A stretch of 64,000 nucleotides of DNA from Streptomyces sp. NBC_01314 (GCF_041435215.1 NZ_CP108394.1:7192001-7256000); one strand, 5' to 3'; counted from the stretch's first letter, positions 33,266 to 43,868 are shown. The notes: generated by a model not told the origin, from the letters alone. Translations and numbers: made by a program.

Positions 33266-34691
33266 GGGATTCTCCCAGGTACTGCTCGGCGTGGCCGGCG
33301 ATCAGGTCGAGTACGGCGGCGATGTCCTCGGCCGTGGTCTCGGGGTTGAGCAGGGTGAACTTCAGGTAGTGGCGACCGCCGACCTTGGTGCCCGCGACCA
33401 CGGCGTCACCGGAGGCGAACAGGGCCTTGCGGGCGTACAGGTTGGCGCGGTCGATCTCGGCCGGGTCGGTGACGGCCTCGGGGATGTAGCGGTAGACCAG
33501 GGTGGACAGCTGGGGCTCCACGACCACGTCGTAGCGCGGGTCGGCGGCGAGCAGATTCCAGCCCTCCTGAGCCAGGTCGCAGACCTCGTCGAAGAGCTGG
33601 CCGATGCCGTCGGCGCCCATCGTGCGCAGCGTCATCCACAGCTTGAGCGCGTCGAAGCGGCGGGTGGTCTGCAGGGACTTGTCGACCTGGTTGGGGATGC
33701 GTTCGGTGACCATGCGGCGCGGGTTGAGGTACTCCGCGTGGTAGGTCGCGTGGCGCAGGGTGGCCGCGTCGCGGACGAGGACGGCGGACGAACTCACCGG
33801 CTGGAAGAAGGACTTGTGGTAGTCCACGGTGACGGAGTCGGCGCGCTCGATGCCGTCGAGGAGGTAGCGGCGCTTGAGCGAGACGAGCAGACCGCAGCCG
33901 TAGGCGGCGTCGACGTGCATCCAGGTGTCGTACTGGGCGCACAGTTCGGCTATCTCGGGCAGCGGGTCTATGGAGCCGAAGTCGGTGGTGCCGGAGGTGG
34001 CGACGACGGCCATGGGGACGAGGCCGTCGTTCCTGCAGCGCTCCAGCTCACGGGCGAGGGCGACGGTCTGCATGCGCTTGGTGCCGTCGACGGGGATGGA
34101 CACGACGGCGTCCTGGCCGAGGCCCAGCAGTTTCGCCGACTTCTTCACGCTGAAGTGACTGACCTCGGAGGCGAAGATCCGCAGTTTGGCCGTGTCGTCG
34201 GTCTTGGCCTCCTCACGGGCGAGGAGCAGGGCCTGCAGGTTGGACTGCGAGCCGCCGGAGGTGAACACGCCGTCGGCGGAGGGCCCGAACCCGATGCGCT
34301 CGTTGGTCCAGTCGATCAGTTTGCGCTCGATCAGGGTGCCGCCGGCCGACTGGTCCCAGGTGTCCAGGGAGGAGTTGACCGCGGAGAGGACGGCCTCGCC
34401 GAGCACGGCCGGGATGACGACCGGGCAGTTGAGGTGGGCGAGATAGCGCGGGTGGTGGAAGTACACCGCGTCGCGCAGATAGACGTCCTCCAGCTCGTCG
34501 AGGACGGCGGCCGTGTCGTGCAGCGGCTTGTCGAGGTCGATCTTCTCGATGTGGGGGGAGAGGGCGTCGACGGTGACACCGGTGAACGGTCGGTCGGTGG
34601 TGGCGAGTCTGGCCGCCACCCGCTCCACGCCTTCGGTCACGGTGCGGCGGTACCGCTCCGCGGTCGTGTCATTGAGCAGGTGCGAGCGCAT
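33246..34691 (-). CDS. desA: Lysine decarboxylase, PLP-dependent
   Basis: This 481-residue group II decarboxylase converts lysine to cadaverine, the first desferrioxamine step. The PLP lysine is in [18 protein letters not shown], and PLP contacts are in [27 protein letters not shown] and [14 protein letters not shown] 34691 begins [17 protein letters not shown] DmdR1-type iron box lies 72 bp upstream, so the operon is expected to be induced by iron starvation. Confidence 0.97.
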   Translation of the reverse strand: MRSHLLNDTTAERYRRTVTEGVERVAARLATTDRPFTGVTVDALSPHIEKIDLDKPLHDTAAVLDELEDVYLRDAVYFHHPRYLAHLNCPVVIPAVLGEAVLSAVNSSLDTWDQSAGGTLIERKLIDWTNERIGFGPSADGVFTSGGSQSNLQALLLAREEAKTDDTAKLRIFASEVSHFSVKKSAKLLGLGQDAVVSIPVDGTKRMQTVALARELERCRNDGLVPMAVVATSGTTDFGSIDPLPEIAELCAQYDTWMHVDAAYGCGLLVSLKRRYLLDGIERADSVTVDYHKSFFQPVSSSAVLVRDAATLRHATYHAEYLNPRRMVTERIPNQVDKSLQTTRRFDALKLWMTLRTMGADGIGQLFDEVCDLAQEGWNLLAADPRYDVVVEPQLSTLVYRYIPEAVTDPAEIDRANLYARKALFASGDAVVAGTKVGGRHYLKFTLLNPETTAEDIAAVLDLIAGHAEQYLGESLDRVAS

Positions 34692-34762
34692 GGGGAGATC
34701 CTCCGAGCGGGGCGGTCCGGGCGGGACGGAGAGGTGAGGGGGGTGACATCACGTCGTCCAAC

Positions 34763-34781
34763 TTAGGTAAGGCTAACCTAA
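34763..34781. promoter_or_regulatory. Iron box (DmdR1/DtxR-type) upstream of desA
   Basis: TTAGGTAAGGCTAACCTAA matches the Streptomyces iron-box consensus TTAGGTTAGGCTAACCTAA at 18 of 19 positions. Iron-loaded DmdR1 binding here would repress desABCD. Beyond it (34810-34823) lies a separate palindrome, GTGACCGTGGTCAC, of unknown role. Confidence 0.95.
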
Positions 34782-34880
34782 CTAACTCAAGAGAAACCCG
34801 GACTCAGCCGTGACCGTGGTCACTTCAGTAGCTCCAGTAGCTCTACGGCTCTAGTGACTCCGGGGTCTCTGTGACTCGGT

Positions 34881-35738
34881 CTACTCGCCGCGCTCCCGCA
34901 ACTGCTCCTCCGTCAGGCCCTCACGCCAGTACCCGACGAAGGTCACCCGCCGCCTGTCGAGCCCGCGCTCCCGCACGAGATGACGGCGCAGTTCCTTCAC
35001 GCGGCCGGACTCACCGGCGATCCACGCGTACGGCAGCTCACTGGACGGCAGTTGGGCGGCACGGATGGTGTCGAGGGTGGTCGGTGCCCCTTCGGTCCGC
35101 ACCAGGCACGTGATCTCGGCGTCGGCGTCCGTGGCCAGGTCCTGGATGTTCCCCGCGTGGCGGACCTCCAGCCAGACCCGGGCCCGCATGCCGGCCGGCA
35201 GTGACTCCAGGATCGCCGAGGCGGCGGGCAGGGCCGTCTCGTCACCCCAGATCAGCACCAGATCGGTGTCCGCCGGGGGACGGAAACGGATCGCGCGGTT
35301 GTCGGCGACGGCGGGCCCGAGCAGCACGACCCGGTCACCGGCCCGCGCCGCCGACGCCCACCGGGACGCGGGCCCGGCGGGCACGGCGGCCCCCGGCTCC
35401 ACCCCGTGCAGCACGAAGTCGATGTCGATCTCGACGGTGTCGCCGTGTTCGTCCGGGCGGAGTCCCCGCAGGGTGTACGAGCGCATCACCGCCCTTACGC
35501 CGTCCGGCAGTTCCCGCCACGCCTGCCACCAGCCGTCGCCCAGTTCGAAGGGGATGGCCGGGGCGTCCTGCCCCGGATGCGGCAGAAAGAGGGACAGCGA
35601 CTGATCCCGGCCGTCGGAGTGGAAGTACCTCAGATCGTCCCCCGCGAACGAGACACGCACGAGAGACGGCCCCAGCCGCTCCGTCCGTACGACCTGAAGA
35701 GAGAAGAAACGGAAGGGGGCGGCTATGGCCGTCGTCAT
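34881..35738 (-). CDS. Siderophore-interacting protein (ferric-siderophore reductase, ViuB/SIP type)
   Basis: This 285-residue FAD/NAD(P)H oxidoreductase probably releases iron from internalised ferrioxamine. It has the flavin motif RSYTLRG, a Rossmann-like NAD(P)H half (DTDLVLIWGDETALPAASAILESLPAGMRARVWLEV) and the C-terminal WIAGESGRVKELRRHLVRERGLDRRRVTFVGYWREG signature. AGGAG precedes ATG 35738. It lies 146 bp behind the desE-like gene, between that gene and desABCD, and may be read through from the desE promoter. Confidence 0.93.
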   Translation of the reverse strand: MTTAIAAPFRFFSLQVVRTERLGPSLVRVSFAGDDLRYFHSDGRDQSLSLFLPHPGQDAPAIPFELGDGWWQAWRELPDGVRAVMRSYTLRGLRPDEHGDTVEIDIDFVLHGVEPGAAVPAGPASRWASAARAGDRVVLLGPAVADNRAIRFRPPADTDLVLIWGDETALPAASAILESLPAGMRARVWLEVRHAGNIQDLATDADAEITCLVRTEGAPTTLDTIRAAQLPSSELPYAWIAGESGRVKELRRHLVRERGLDRRRVTFVGYWREGLTEEQLRERGE

Positions 35739-35814
35739 GTGATGGGCTCCTGGATCAGGGGCGGTGCGTATGCGGGAGAGGGCGACCCCAGGCAACCCGG
35801 GGGCGGGGGGCGCT

Positions 35815-35882
35815 GACATGTGCGGCTCCGCCGCGTGGGCGCGACCGGCCACAACGGACCCGCAGCTCACCCACGGCCTCGG
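35815..35882 (-). repeat. Streptomyces-type intergenic repeat element (second copy)
   Basis: The minus strand carries GTCGCGCCCACGCGGC followed by GGAGCCGCACATGTCAGC. It shares the core CGCCCACGCGGCGGAGCCGC with 22770-22835 and sits between desE and the reductase gene. Confidence 0.55.
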
Positions 35883-35884
35883 CC

Positions 35885-36937
35885 TTAACCGACCTTCTTC
35901 GCGTTCTCGATGGCCTCGGCCAGCCCCTCCAGGAGCGGCGCGCACTTGTCGTAGGACAGGATCGGCTCGGGGTTACGCCCGATGACCTGCCCCGCCTTCA
36001 CCGCCGGCAGCTTCTTCCACGTCGCCTCTTCGATCGCGTCCGGCTGGATCGCCGACGTGCGGTTGTCCATGATGATGACGTCCGCGTCGTACTTGTCGAC
36101 GTTCTCCCAGCTGAGGTTCTCGAACCAGCCCCCGCTGGCCTTCAGCGCGGCGGCGCTCGGCTCCACGAAGTTCACGCCGAGGGCCTTGAAGTACTCCAGG
36201 TCGATGGAGAGGTTCGAGCCGGAGACGTAGAAGATGTCCTGGCTGGCGGAGCCGGCGAGCACCTTGATGTCGGGCTTGGACTTGGTGGCCGCGCGCAGCC
36301 GTGCGGCCGCGTCCTCGAACCGCTTCTTGGCCGCGACGGTCTTCTCGGACTCCACGTCGGCGCCGAGGGACTTGGCCAGCTCCAGCATGCGCTGCAGGGG
36401 CTCGGTCATCTGACGGTCGTACGCGGAGATGCCGACGCTCGGGGCGAGCTGGGCGATCTTGTCCTTGGAGGTTTCGGGCACGTACCAGAGGGTGCCGGCG
36501 TCGTCGAACAGCGTGGTGATGAGGACGTCGGGGGCGAGGGCGGCGTACTTCTCGACGTTGAACTCGTCCCAGACGTTGCCGAGGATGGTGAGCTTGCCGA
36601 TGTCGAGGTCGCCGGCCTGGACGTCGGCCTTGCCGTCGGTCGTCCTGGTCGGCCCGAAGACGCCCTTGACGTCGATGCCGTAGTCGTACAGCGCGGCGGC
36701 GACACCCACGAACGCGACGATGTTCGCCGGAACCTTGTCGGTCTTGGCGGTCACGCCGCGGTCGTCCTTGAACGACCAGGGGCCGGACTTGGCGGCAGCC
36801 GTCTCCTTGCCGGAGCCAGTGCTGCTGCTCGTCGCGTCCTCGTCCCCACAGGCGGCGAGCACGGCCCCGAGACCGAGTGCGCCACCGGCGGCGAGGATGC
36901 CACGGCGGGTGAGGTGAGCGGCTCTGGCGTTGGACAT
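35885..36937 (-). CDS. desE: Ferrioxamine-binding lipoprotein
   Basis: This 350-residue siderophore-binding protein of the ferric ABC type (FhuD/FepB-like) has a Tat-like n-region TRRGILAAGGALGLGAV and the lipobox LAAC (Cys30). Substrate-binding segments include YDYGIDVKGVFGPTRTTDGKADVQAGDLDIGKLTILGNVWDEFNVEKYAALAPDVLITTLFD. It delivers ferrioxamine to a permease that is not encoded here. An iron box lies about 53 bp upstream. The assignment as desE (S. coelicolor SCO2780 type) rests on sequence type and its place beside desABCD. Confidence 0.92.
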   Translation of the reverse strand: MSNARAAHLTRRGILAAGGALGLGAVLAACGDEDATSSSTGSGKETAAAKSGPWSFKDDRGVTAKTDKVPANIVAFVGVAAALYDYGIDVKGVFGPTRTTDGKADVQAGDLDIGKLTILGNVWDEFNVEKYAALAPDVLITTLFDDAGTLWYVPETSKDKIAQLAPSVGISAYDRQMTEPLQRMLELAKSLGADVESEKTVAAKKRFEDAAARLRAATKSKPDIKVLAGSASQDIFYVSGSNLSIDLEYFKALGVNFVEPSAAALKASGGWFENLSWENVDKYDADVIIMDNRTSAIQPDAIEEATWKKLPAVKAGQVIGRNPEPILSYDKCAPLLEGLAEAIENAKKVG

Positions 36938-36989
36938 GTGATGGCTACTTTCGAACGGGGCGAAGCGTCGCCCGGGGGTGAGTTCGAAG

Positions 36990-37008
36990 GTAGGTTAGCC
37001 TAACCTCA
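36990..37008. promoter_or_regulatory. Iron box upstream of desE
   Basis: GTAGGTTAGCCTAACCTCA holds the 15-bp core AGGTTAGCCTAACCT, palindromic around its centre base and close to the DmdR1 consensus. It predicts iron repression of the binding protein. Confidence 0.93.
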
Positions 37009-37300
37009 CTAGTTGTCCAGAGGGTGGTTCCAGGAAGTGGAACACCCGGGTCCCCATCCGTTCTAATCTTTGAACTGCCTGTGAATCAAAGGTGGGTGGG
37101 GTTCGTGGGGTGTTGACAGGTCTTGAACCTGTGGGTTGTGTCACCAATGCGCAGGGCGCCCCGGAGTGGTCCGGTCGAGCCTCCATGCGGGACAAAAGGG
37201 CACCCGGCTCGCGTGTGGCGGGCCGGGTGGGAGGGTGCCGGAGCCGGGTCGTCATGGCTGCCTCCGGCCGTTATTCGAACATATCCTGTCGGTCAGCCGG
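37009..37300. other. Intergenic region between desE and the acyl-CoA dehydrogenase
   Basis: These 292 bp lie upstream of desE and downstream of the leucine-catabolism operon. An imperfect hairpin, CACCCGGC (37201-37208) with GCCGGGTG (37222-37229), may end the catabolic operon. I see no gene or RNA. Confidence 0.4.
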
Positions 37301-38461
37301 TCAGCCGGTCAGTCCCAACTCCCGTGCGATCAGCATGCGTTGTACCTCGCTCGTGCCCTCGCCGATCTCCAGGATCTTGGAGTCGCGCCACATGCGGGCG
37401 ACGGGGTACTCGTTCATGAAGCCGTAGCCGCCGTGGATCTGGGTGGCGTCGCGGGCGTTGTCGACGGCGATGGTGGAGGAGTGGAGCTTCGCCAGGGCCG
37501 CCTCCTTCTTGAAGGGTTCGCCGGCGACGAGGCGGTAGGCGGCGTCGCGCCAGGCGAGGCGGGCCGTGTGGGCCTTCATCTCCATGTCGGCGATCTTGAA
37601 CTGGATGGCCTGGTTGGCGCCGATCGGGCGGCCGAAGGCGTGCCGTTCCTTCGCGTACTTCACCGACTCGTCCACACAGCCCTGGGCGAGCCCCGTGGCG
37701 AGCGCCGAGATGGCGATGCGGCCCTCGTCGAGGATGCGCAGGAACTGGGCGTAGCCGCGGCCGAGTTCTCCGAGGAGGTTCTCCGCCGGGACCCGGACGT
37801 CCGTGAAGGACAGCTCACGGGTGTCGGAGGCGTTCCAGCCGACCTTCGAGTAGGGGGCTGCCACCGTGAAGCCCGGGGTGCCGGACGGGACGATGATCGA
37901 GGAGATGAGGGGCTTGCCCTCCGGGGTGCGGCCGGTGACCGCGGTGACCGTGACCAGGGCCGTGATGTCCGTCCCCGAGTTGGTGATGAAGCACTTGCTG
38001 CCGTTGATGACCCATTCGTTCGTCGACTCGTCCAGGCGGGCCGTCGTCCGGGTCGCGCCCGCGTCCGAGCCGCCGTCGGGCTCGGTGAGGCCGAACGCGC
38101 CCAGCACCTCGCCGGAGCAGAGACGCGGCAGCCACTCCTCCTTCTGCGCCCGGGTGCCGAAGAGATGGATCGGCATCGCGCCCAGGGAGACCCCGGCTTC
38201 GAGGGTGATGGCCACGGACGAGTCCACCCGGGCCAGCTCCTCCAGGGCGATGCCCAGCGCCAGATAGTCGCCGCCCATGCCGCCGTACTCTTCGGGGAAC
38301 GGCAGCCCGAACAGCCCCATGCGGCCCATCTCGCGCACGATCTCGTACGGGAACTCGTGCCGCTCGTAGAAGTCGCCGATCTTGGGTGCGACGACCTCGT
38401 GCGCGAACTTCTCTACCGTGCGGCGGAGTTCTTCCAGCTCGGGGGAGAGGCGGTGGTTCAT
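37301..38461 (-). CDS. Acyl-CoA dehydrogenase, probable isovaleryl-CoA dehydrogenase type
   Basis: This 386-residue FAD enzyme has FGLTEPDGGSDAGATRTTA and WVINGSKCFITNSGTD (FAD/substrate loops) and the C-terminal QIHGGYGFMNEYPVARMWRDSKILEIGEGTSEVQRMLIARELGL, with the catalytic Glu expected in the last segment. It is the most distal gene of an operon with HMG-CoA lyase and a biotin-dependent carboxylase, which points to leucine/isovalerate breakdown. AAGGAG lies 11 bases before ATG 38461. Confidence 0.9.
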   Translation of the reverse strand: MNHRLSPELEELRRTVEKFAHEVVAPKIGDFYERHEFPYEIVREMGRMGLFGLPFPEEYGGMGGDYLALGIALEELARVDSSVAITLEAGVSLGAMPIHLFGTRAQKEEWLPRLCSGEVLGAFGLTEPDGGSDAGATRTTARLDESTNEWVINGSKCFITNSGTDITALVTVTAVTGRTPEGKPLISSIIVPSGTPGFTVAAPYSKVGWNASDTRELSFTDVRVPAENLLGELGRGYAQFLRILDEGRIAISALATGLAQGCVDESVKYAKERHAFGRPIGANQAIQFKIADMEMKAHTARLAWRDAAYRLVAGEPFKKEAALAKLHSSTIAVDNARDATQIHGGYGFMNEYPVARMWRDSKILEIGEGTSEVQRMLIARELGLTG

Positions 38462-38466
38462 GAACG

Positions 38467-39441
38467 TCACGGCTCCTTGTGGTCCTCGTGGCCCTCGGCG
38501 TCCTCGTGGGACAGGGCTCGAACGGTGCGGGACGGGCTGGGTCGGCCCAGGTGTCCGGCCATCCACGTGCTCGTGGCGACGAGGCGGCCGAGGTCGACGC
38601 CCGTGTCGATGCCGAGGCCGCGCAGCATCCACACGAGGTCTTCGGTGGCGAGGTTTCCGGTGGCGGACTTCGCGTACGGGCAGCCGCCGAGGCCGCCGGC
38701 CGACGCGTCGACCGTCGTGACGCCGTGTCGCAGCGCCGCGAGGGTGTTGGCCAGGGCCTGGCCGTAGGTGTCGTGGAAGTGCACGCCGAGGGAGGTGATG
38801 GGTACGTCCGCCTCGTCGAGGGCGGCGAGCAGGGCCTCGACGTGGCCCGGGGTCGCCACGCCGATCGTGTCGCCGAGGCTCAGTTCGTCGCAGCCCAGGT
38901 CCAGGAGTGCTCGGCAGACCCGTACGACCTGGGGGATCGGGACGGGGCCCTCCCAGGGGTCGCCGAAGCACATGGAGAGATAGCCGCGGACATGGCCGCC
39001 CTCGGCCTTCGCCCGGGTCACCACCGGCTTGAACATGGCCAGCGCCTCGTCCACCGTGCGGTTGAGGTTGGCCTTGGCGAAGGACTCCGTGGCGCTGGCG
39101 AAGACGGCGACGCGGCGGGCGCCGAGGGCGAGGGCGCGGTCCAGGCCGCGTTCGTTCGGCACCAGGACGGGGAGGTCGGCCGGCAGTTCGCGCACCCGCG
39201 GGAACAGCTGCTCCGCGTCGGCCAGTTGGGGCACCCACTTGGGGTGCACGAAGCTGGTGGCCTCGATCGTCGTCAGTCCCGCGCCGGCCAGACGGCGGAT
39301 GAACTCCGCCTTCACCTCCGTCGGGACCGTGCTCTTCTCGTTCTGCAGGCCGTCCCGCGCGCCCACCTCGTGGATGCGGACGCGCGCGGGCAGGTCCGGG
39401 GCGGGGACGGTCATCGGCAGGCCCGGATCCGTGCCGCTCAT
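38467..39441 (-). CDS. Hydroxymethylglutaryl-CoA lyase
   Basis: This 324-residue TIM-barrel lyase cleaves HMG-CoA to acetyl-CoA and acetoacetate, the last step of leucine degradation. It has [11 protein letters not shown] (metal Asp), [26 protein letters not shown] and the Cys signature [15 protein letters not shown]. The ATG overlaps the stop of the carboxylase gene (ATGA). The C-terminus has a short His/Glu-rich tail. Confidence 0.94.
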   Translation of the reverse strand: MSGTDPGLPMTVPAPDLPARVRIHEVGARDGLQNEKSTVPTEVKAEFIRRLAGAGLTTIEATSFVHPKWVPQLADAEQLFPRVRELPADLPVLVPNERGLDRALALGARRVAVFASATESFAKANLNRTVDEALAMFKPVVTRAKAEGGHVRGYLSMCFGDPWEGPVPIPQVVRVCRALLDLGCDELSLGDTIGVATPGHVEALLAALDEADVPITSLGVHFHDTYGQALANTLAALRHGVTTVDASAGGLGGCPYAKSATGNLATEDLVWMLRGLGIDTGVDLGRLVATSTWMAGHLGRPSPSRTVRALSHEDAEGHEDHKEP

Positions 39442-41420
39442 ACGGCGGCCTCCTCGGCCGGGTGGGGCGCGACGACGGCCAGCACCTGGTCCATGGCGAC
39501 GGTCGTGCCCGGCGTGACGTCCAGCTCGGTGACCGTCCCGGCGTGCGGTGCGGAGACGACGTGCTCCATCTTCATCGCCTCGACCACCAGCAGGCTCTGT
39601 CCGGCGGCCACCTCGTCCCCCACGGCCACCTTCACCACGGTGACCGTCCCGGGCATCGGCGCCGTCAGTGAGTCCGCGCCGGCGCGGTCGGCACCGGTGA
39701 GCGCGGCGGCGACGGGGTCGTGGTCGCGCACGTGCCAGGCGTCGCCGTCGCGGCCGATCCAGTCGGCGGCGCGGTGGAAGGTGTGGCGGATGCCGTCCAG
39801 GGTCACGGACACCTGGTCGCCGGTGACCGTGTGGGTGCCCCGGAGGTGGTGGGTGACGGGTTCGAGTCCCGGCGCCCGCAGGTCGAAGGCGGGCGGCAGG
39901 GGCGCACCGCCGAGACGCCAGCCGCTCGGGACGGAGAAGGGGTCGGTCCAGCCGTCCCCGCGAGGCCTCAGCCCGTCGAGCCGTACGGCCGCCGCGGCCT
40001 CGTACACCGCTTCCGGGACCTCCGTGGAGACCAGCTCCTCGACCTCCCGCTCCACCAGCCCCGTGTCCAACTCGCCCGCCACCACCGCCGGATGGGCCAG
40101 CAGCCGCCGCAGGAACCCCGCGTTCGTCGGGACGCCCAGGGTGACCGTCTCCGCGAGGGCCGCGCGGAGTCTGCGCAGGGCGGTGGGCCGGTCGGGGCCG
40201 TAGGCGATGACCTTGGAGAGCATCGGGTCGTACAGCGAGCCGACCTCCGTGCCCTCGGTGAGGCCGGAGTCCGTACGGACACCGTCGCCGTCCGGCTCGC
40301 GCAGGCGCAGGATCGTGCCGCCGGAGGGGAGGAAGCCGCGTGAGGGGTCCTCGGCGCAGATCCGCGCCTCGACCGCGTGCCCCGTCAGCCGTACGTCCTC
40401 CTGCCCGAAGGACAGCCGCTCGCCCGCCGCGACCCGGAGCTGCCACTCCACCAGGTCGACACCGGTGACCAGCTCGGTCACCGGGTGCTCGACCTGGAGG
40501 CGGGTGTTCATCTCCATGAAGTAGTACGAGGAGGGGTCGCCGCCGGGGACGATGAACTCGACCGTGCCCGCGCCGGAGTAGCCGCAGGAGCGGGCCGCCT
40601 GGACGGCCGCCTCGCCCATGGCCGCACGCGTGGCGGAGTCGAGGAGCACACTGGGCGCCTCCTCGATGACCTTCTGGTGGCGGCGCTGGAGGGAGCACTC
40701 GCGCTCACCGAGGTGGACGACGTCGCCGTGACCGTCGGCCAGGACCTGGATCTCGATGTGCCGGGGGCGGTCGATCCACCGCTCGACGAGGAGGGTGTCG
40801 TCGCCGAAGGAGGCGCGGGCCTCGCGGCGGGCGGCGGCGATCTCGTCGGCCAGCAGCTCCGCGTCCCGGACCAGCCGCATGCCCTTGCCGCCGCCGCCCG
40901 CGCTGGGCTTCAGCAGTACCGGCATGCCGATCTCATGGGCGGCGTCGGCGAGTTGGGAGTCGGTGAGGCCGCTGCCGCTCGAACCGGGCACCACCGGCAC
41001 GCCGGCCGCCCGTACCGTCTCCTTGGCGCGGATCTTGTCGCCCATGAGGGAGATGGCGTCGGCGGGCGGGCCGATGAAGACGAGGCCCGCGTCGGTGCAC
41101 GCCCGCGCGAACCCGGCGTTCTCGGCGAGGAAGCCGTACCCGGGGTGGACGGCTTGGGCGCCGGTGCGGGCGGCGGCCTCCAGCAGCCGCTCCACCGACA
41201 GATAGCTCATCGCCGCCGGCGCCGGACCGATCCGTACCGCCGTGTCGGCCTCCCGGACGTGCCGGGCGTCGGCGTCCGCGTCGGAGAAGACCGCGACGGA
41301 GCGGACGCCGAGGGCGCGGAGGGTGCGGATGACGCGGACGGCGATCTCGCCCCGGTTGGCCACCAGCACCGTGTCGAACATGGTCGGCTTCTTCGGTTCC
41401 ATCGACTTCGTCGGATTCAT
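39438..41420 (-). CDS. Biotin-dependent acyl-CoA carboxylase alpha subunit (methylcrotonyl-CoA type)
   Basis: This 660-residue protein combines a biotin carboxylase domain with a C-terminal biotin carrier. The carboxylase domain shows [49 protein letters not shown] and [20 protein letters not shown]. In the carrier domain AMKM holds the biotinyl Lys617. With the downstream partner it probably carboxylates 3-methylcrotonyl-CoA; from memory the equivalent S. coelicolor pair is annotated accA1/accD1. I start at ATG 41420, after GAGGGGGAA. ATG 41381 ([11 protein letters not shown]) is an alternative. Confidence 0.93.
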   Translation of the reverse strand: MNPTKSMEPKKPTMFDTVLVANRGEIAVRVIRTLRALGVRSVAVFSDADADARHVREADTAVRIGPAPAAMSYLSVERLLEAAARTGAQAVHPGYGFLAENAGFARACTDAGLVFIGPPADAISLMGDKIRAKETVRAAGVPVVPGSSGSGLTDSQLADAAHEIGMPVLLKPSAGGGGKGMRLVRDAELLADEIAAARREARASFGDDTLLVERWIDRPRHIEIQVLADGHGDVVHLGERECSLQRRHQKVIEEAPSVLLDSATRAAMGEAAVQAARSCGYSGAGTVEFIVPGGDPSSYYFMEMNTRLQVEHPVTELVTGVDLVEWQLRVAAGERLSFGQEDVRLTGHAVEARICAEDPSRGFLPSGGTILRLREPDGDGVRTDSGLTEGTEVGSLYDPMLSKVIAYGPDRPTALRRLRAALAETVTLGVPTNAGFLRRLLAHPAVVAGELDTGLVEREVEELVSTEVPEAVYEAAAAVRLDGLRPRGDGWTDPFSVPSGWRLGGAPLPPAFDLRAPGLEPVTHHLRGTHTVTGDQVSVTLDGIRHTFHRAADWIGRDGDAWHVRDHDPVAAALTGADRAGADSLTAPMPGTVTVVKVAVGDEVAAGQSLLVVEAMKMEHVVSAPHAGTVTELDVTPGTTVAMDQVLAVVAPHPAEEAAV

Positions 41421-41430
41421 CGGTTCCCCC

Positions 41431-43047
41431 TCACATCCGGAAGACGCCGAACTGGGGGTCACCCAGGGGCGCGTTGGCGCAGGCGGTCAGGGCGAGGCCC
41501 AGGACCTGGCGGGTCTCCAGCGGGTCGATCACGCCGTCGTCCCAGAGGCGGGCGGTGGCGTAGTAGGCGCTGCCCTGGCGCTCGTACTGGGCGCGGATCG
41601 GGTCCTTGAAGGACTCCTCGTCCGCCGCCGGCCAGTCCTCGCCGCGCGCTTCCAGCTGGTCCCGCTTCACCGTCGCGAGGACGGACGCGGCCTGTTCGCC
41701 GCCCATCACCGAGATCTTGGCGTTGGGCCACATCCACAGGAAGCGCGGGGAGTACGCCCGGCCGCACATCGAGTAGTTGCCCGCGCCGTACGAGCCGCCG
41801 ATCACGACCGTCAGCTTGGGGACGCGGGTGCAGGCCACGGCCGTCACCATCTTCGCGCCGTGCTTGGCGATGCCACCGGCCTCGTAGTCCCGGCCGACCA
41901 TGAAGCCGGAGATGTTCTGCAGGAAGACGAGGGGGATGCCGCGCTGGTCGCACAGCTCGATGAAGTGGGCGCCCTTCTGGGCGGACTCGGAGAAGAGGAT
42001 GCCGTTGTTGGCGACGATCCCGACCGGGTGCCCGTGGATCCGGGCGAAGCCGGTGACGAGGGTCTGTCCGAACTCGGACTTGAACTCGGCGAACCGCGAA
42101 CCGTCGACCACGCGCGCGATGACCTCGCGCACGTCGTACGGGGTGCGCGAGTCGACCGGCACGGCGCCGTACAGCGTGTACGGGTCGACCTTGGGCTCGA
42201 CGGCCGGCTCGACCGACCAGGGGAGCGGGCCCCGGGAGGGGAGGGTGGAGACGATGGTGCGGACGATGCGCAGGGCGTGGGCGTCGCTCTCGGCGAGGTG
42301 GTCGGTGACGCCGGAGATCCGGGAGTGGACCTCGCCGCCGCCCAGCTCCTCGGCGGTGACGACCTCGCCCGTGGCGGCCTTCACCAGCGGGGGGCCGCCG
42401 AGGAAGATCGTCCCCTGGCCCCGGACGATGACGGCCTCGTCGCTCATGGCGGGGACGTACGCGCCGCCCGCCGTGCACGACCCGAGGACGGCGGCGATCT
42501 GCGGGATGCCCGCCCCCGACATCCGGGCCTGGTTGTAGAAGATCCGGCCGAAGTGCTCGCGGTCGGGGAAGACCTCGTCCTGCATGGGCAGGAAGGCGCC
42601 GCCGGAGTCCACGAGATAGAGACAGGGGAGGCGGTTCTCCAGGGCCACCTCCTGGGCCCGCAGATGCTTCTTCACCGTCATCGGGTAGTACGTGCCGCCC
42701 TTGACGGTGGCGTCGTTCGCGACGACCACGCACTCACGGCCGCTGACCCGCCCGATCCCGGCGATGACGCCCGCGGCCGGGGCCTGGCCCTCGTACAGGC
42801 CGTCCGCGGCCAGGGGTGCCAGCTCCAGGAAGGGCGAGCCGGGGTCGAGGAGGGTGTCCACCCTGTCGCGCGGCAGCAGCTTGCCGCGTGCGGTGTGCCG
42901 GGCGCGCGCCTTCTCGCCGCCGCCGAGGCGCGCCGCGGCCAGCTTGGCCCGCAGTTCCTCGCCCAGCGCGCGGTGCGCGGCCTCGTTGGCCCGATACGCC
43001 TCCGCCGCGGGATCTGCCGCGGTCGTCAGCTCCGGTGCCTGGTCCAT
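41431..43047 (-). CDS. Acyl-CoA carboxylase beta subunit (carboxyltransferase, methylcrotonyl-CoA type)
   Basis: This 538-residue carboxyltransferase has crotonase-fold halves containing [72 protein letters not shown] and [41 protein letters not shown]. The last features are typical of methylcrotonyl-CoA rather than acetyl/propionyl-CoA subunits. It is the first gene of the operon and is divergent from a TetR regulator, with two operator-like repeats in between. Confidence 0.94.
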   Translation of the reverse strand: MDQAPELTTAADPAAEAYRANEAAHRALGEELRAKLAAARLGGGEKARARHTARGKLLPRDRVDTLLDPGSPFLELAPLAADGLYEGQAPAAGVIAGIGRVSGRECVVVANDATVKGGTYYPMTVKKHLRAQEVALENRLPCLYLVDSGGAFLPMQDEVFPDREHFGRIFYNQARMSGAGIPQIAAVLGSCTAGGAYVPAMSDEAVIVRGQGTIFLGGPPLVKAATGEVVTAEELGGGEVHSRISGVTDHLAESDAHALRIVRTIVSTLPSRGPLPWSVEPAVEPKVDPYTLYGAVPVDSRTPYDVREVIARVVDGSRFAEFKSEFGQTLVTGFARIHGHPVGIVANNGILFSESAQKGAHFIELCDQRGIPLVFLQNISGFMVGRDYEAGGIAKHGAKMVTAVACTRVPKLTVVIGGSYGAGNYSMCGRAYSPRFLWMWPNAKISVMGGEQAASVLATVKRDQLEARGEDWPAADEESFKDPIRAQYERQGSAYYATARLWDDGVIDPLETRQVLGLALTACANAPLGDPQFGVFRM

Positions 43048-43086
43048 CGTGCGGTCCCCTCACCCAGTGGTCACCTGTGGTCACCT

Positions 43087-43132
43087 GTTAATGAGCGTTA
43101 ACGCGTTTCCATCAGGTTAACGACCGCTAACC
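43087..43132. promoter_or_regulatory. Two operator-like inverted repeats for the TetR regulator
   Basis: GTTAATGAGCGTTAAC (43087-43102) and GGTTAACGACCGCTAACC (43115-43132) are related imperfect palindromes built on GTTAA...CG...TTAAC half-sites. They fill the 106-bp gap between the divergent carboxylase and TetR genes, so autoregulation plus operon repression is likely. Confidence 0.65.
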
Positions 43133-43153
43133 TCCCTGTCTAGAATTGACTTC

Positions 43154-43822
43154 ATGGCCATGAGAACCGACGCGCCCACCCGCCGCGAGCAGATCCTCAA
43201 GGAAGCCGCCCGCCTCTTCGCCGAGCGTGGCTTCCACGGTGTCGGAGTCGACGAGATAGGGGCGGCCGTCGGCATCAGCGGGCCGGGTCTGTACCGGCAC
43301 TTCGCGGGCAAGGACGCGATGCTCGCGGAGCTGCTGGTGGGGATCAGCGGGCAGTTGCTGACAGGGGCGAAGCGCAGGGTGGCGGAGGCCGACGGGTCAG
43401 GCCGGGGGGCCGACGCGTCCGGCCGGCCGGGCGGGGCGGGCGGGGCGTCCGTCGGGCGCGACGCCGAGGCGATCCTCGATTCCCTCATCGAGGGGCACAT
43501 CGACTTCGCTCTCGACGACCGTCCCCTGATCACCCTGCACGATCGCGAGCTGGACCGCCTCCGCGACAGCGACCGCAAGCTCGTGCGGCAGCTGCAGAGG
43601 CAGTACGTCGAGCTGTGGGTCGGGGTGCTGCGGGAGGTGTACCCCGGGCTGGTGGAGCCCGCCGCACGCTCCGCCGTCCACTCGGTGTTCGGACTGCTGA
43701 ACTCGACGCCGCACCTGGGCCGGGCGGGGTCCCTGCCCGGGCGGGCGACCACGGCCGAGCTGCTGCACAGGATGGCCCGGGGAGCGTTCGAGGCGGCGGC
43801 GGGGGAGCGGGCGCAGGGGTGA
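43154..43822 (+). CDS. TetR-family transcriptional regulator
   Basis: This 222-residue regulator has an N-terminal TetR helix-turn-helix (REQILKEAARLFAERGFHGVGVDEIGAAVGISGPGLYRHFAGKDAML) and a helical ligand domain interrupted by a Gly/Ala-rich loop (SGRGADASGRPGGAGGAS). It is divergent from the leucine/isovalerate operon and presumably represses it until an acyl-CoA or related intermediate binds. Its stop lies within a terminator stem. Confidence 0.93.
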   Translation: MAMRTDAPTRREQILKEAARLFAERGFHGVGVDEIGAAVGISGPGLYRHFAGKDAMLAELLVGISGQLLTGAKRRVAEADGSGRGADASGRPGGAGGASVGRDAEAILDSLIEGHIDFALDDRPLITLHDRELDRLRDSDRKLVRQLQRQYVELWVGVLREVYPGLVEPAARSAVHSVFGLLNSTPHLGRAGSLPGRATTAELLHRMARGAFEAAAGERAQG

Positions 43823-43856
43823 GCCCGTACCGGCGGGTGGGCGCCGGTACGGGCTC
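43821..43856. terminator. Convergent intrinsic terminator
   Basis: GAGCCCGTACCGGCG (43821-43835) pairs perfectly with CGCCGGTACGGGCTC (43842-43856) around a 6-base loop. The first two bases overlap the TetR stop codon. Confidence 0.88.
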
Positions 43857-43868
43857 GGGAGACAGGTG

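Noticed and set aside
37081..37160. Possible second tRNA near GGTCTTGAACCTGTGGG
   Set aside because: The TTGAACC resembles a T loop, but no acceptor, D or anticodon stems can be paired around it.
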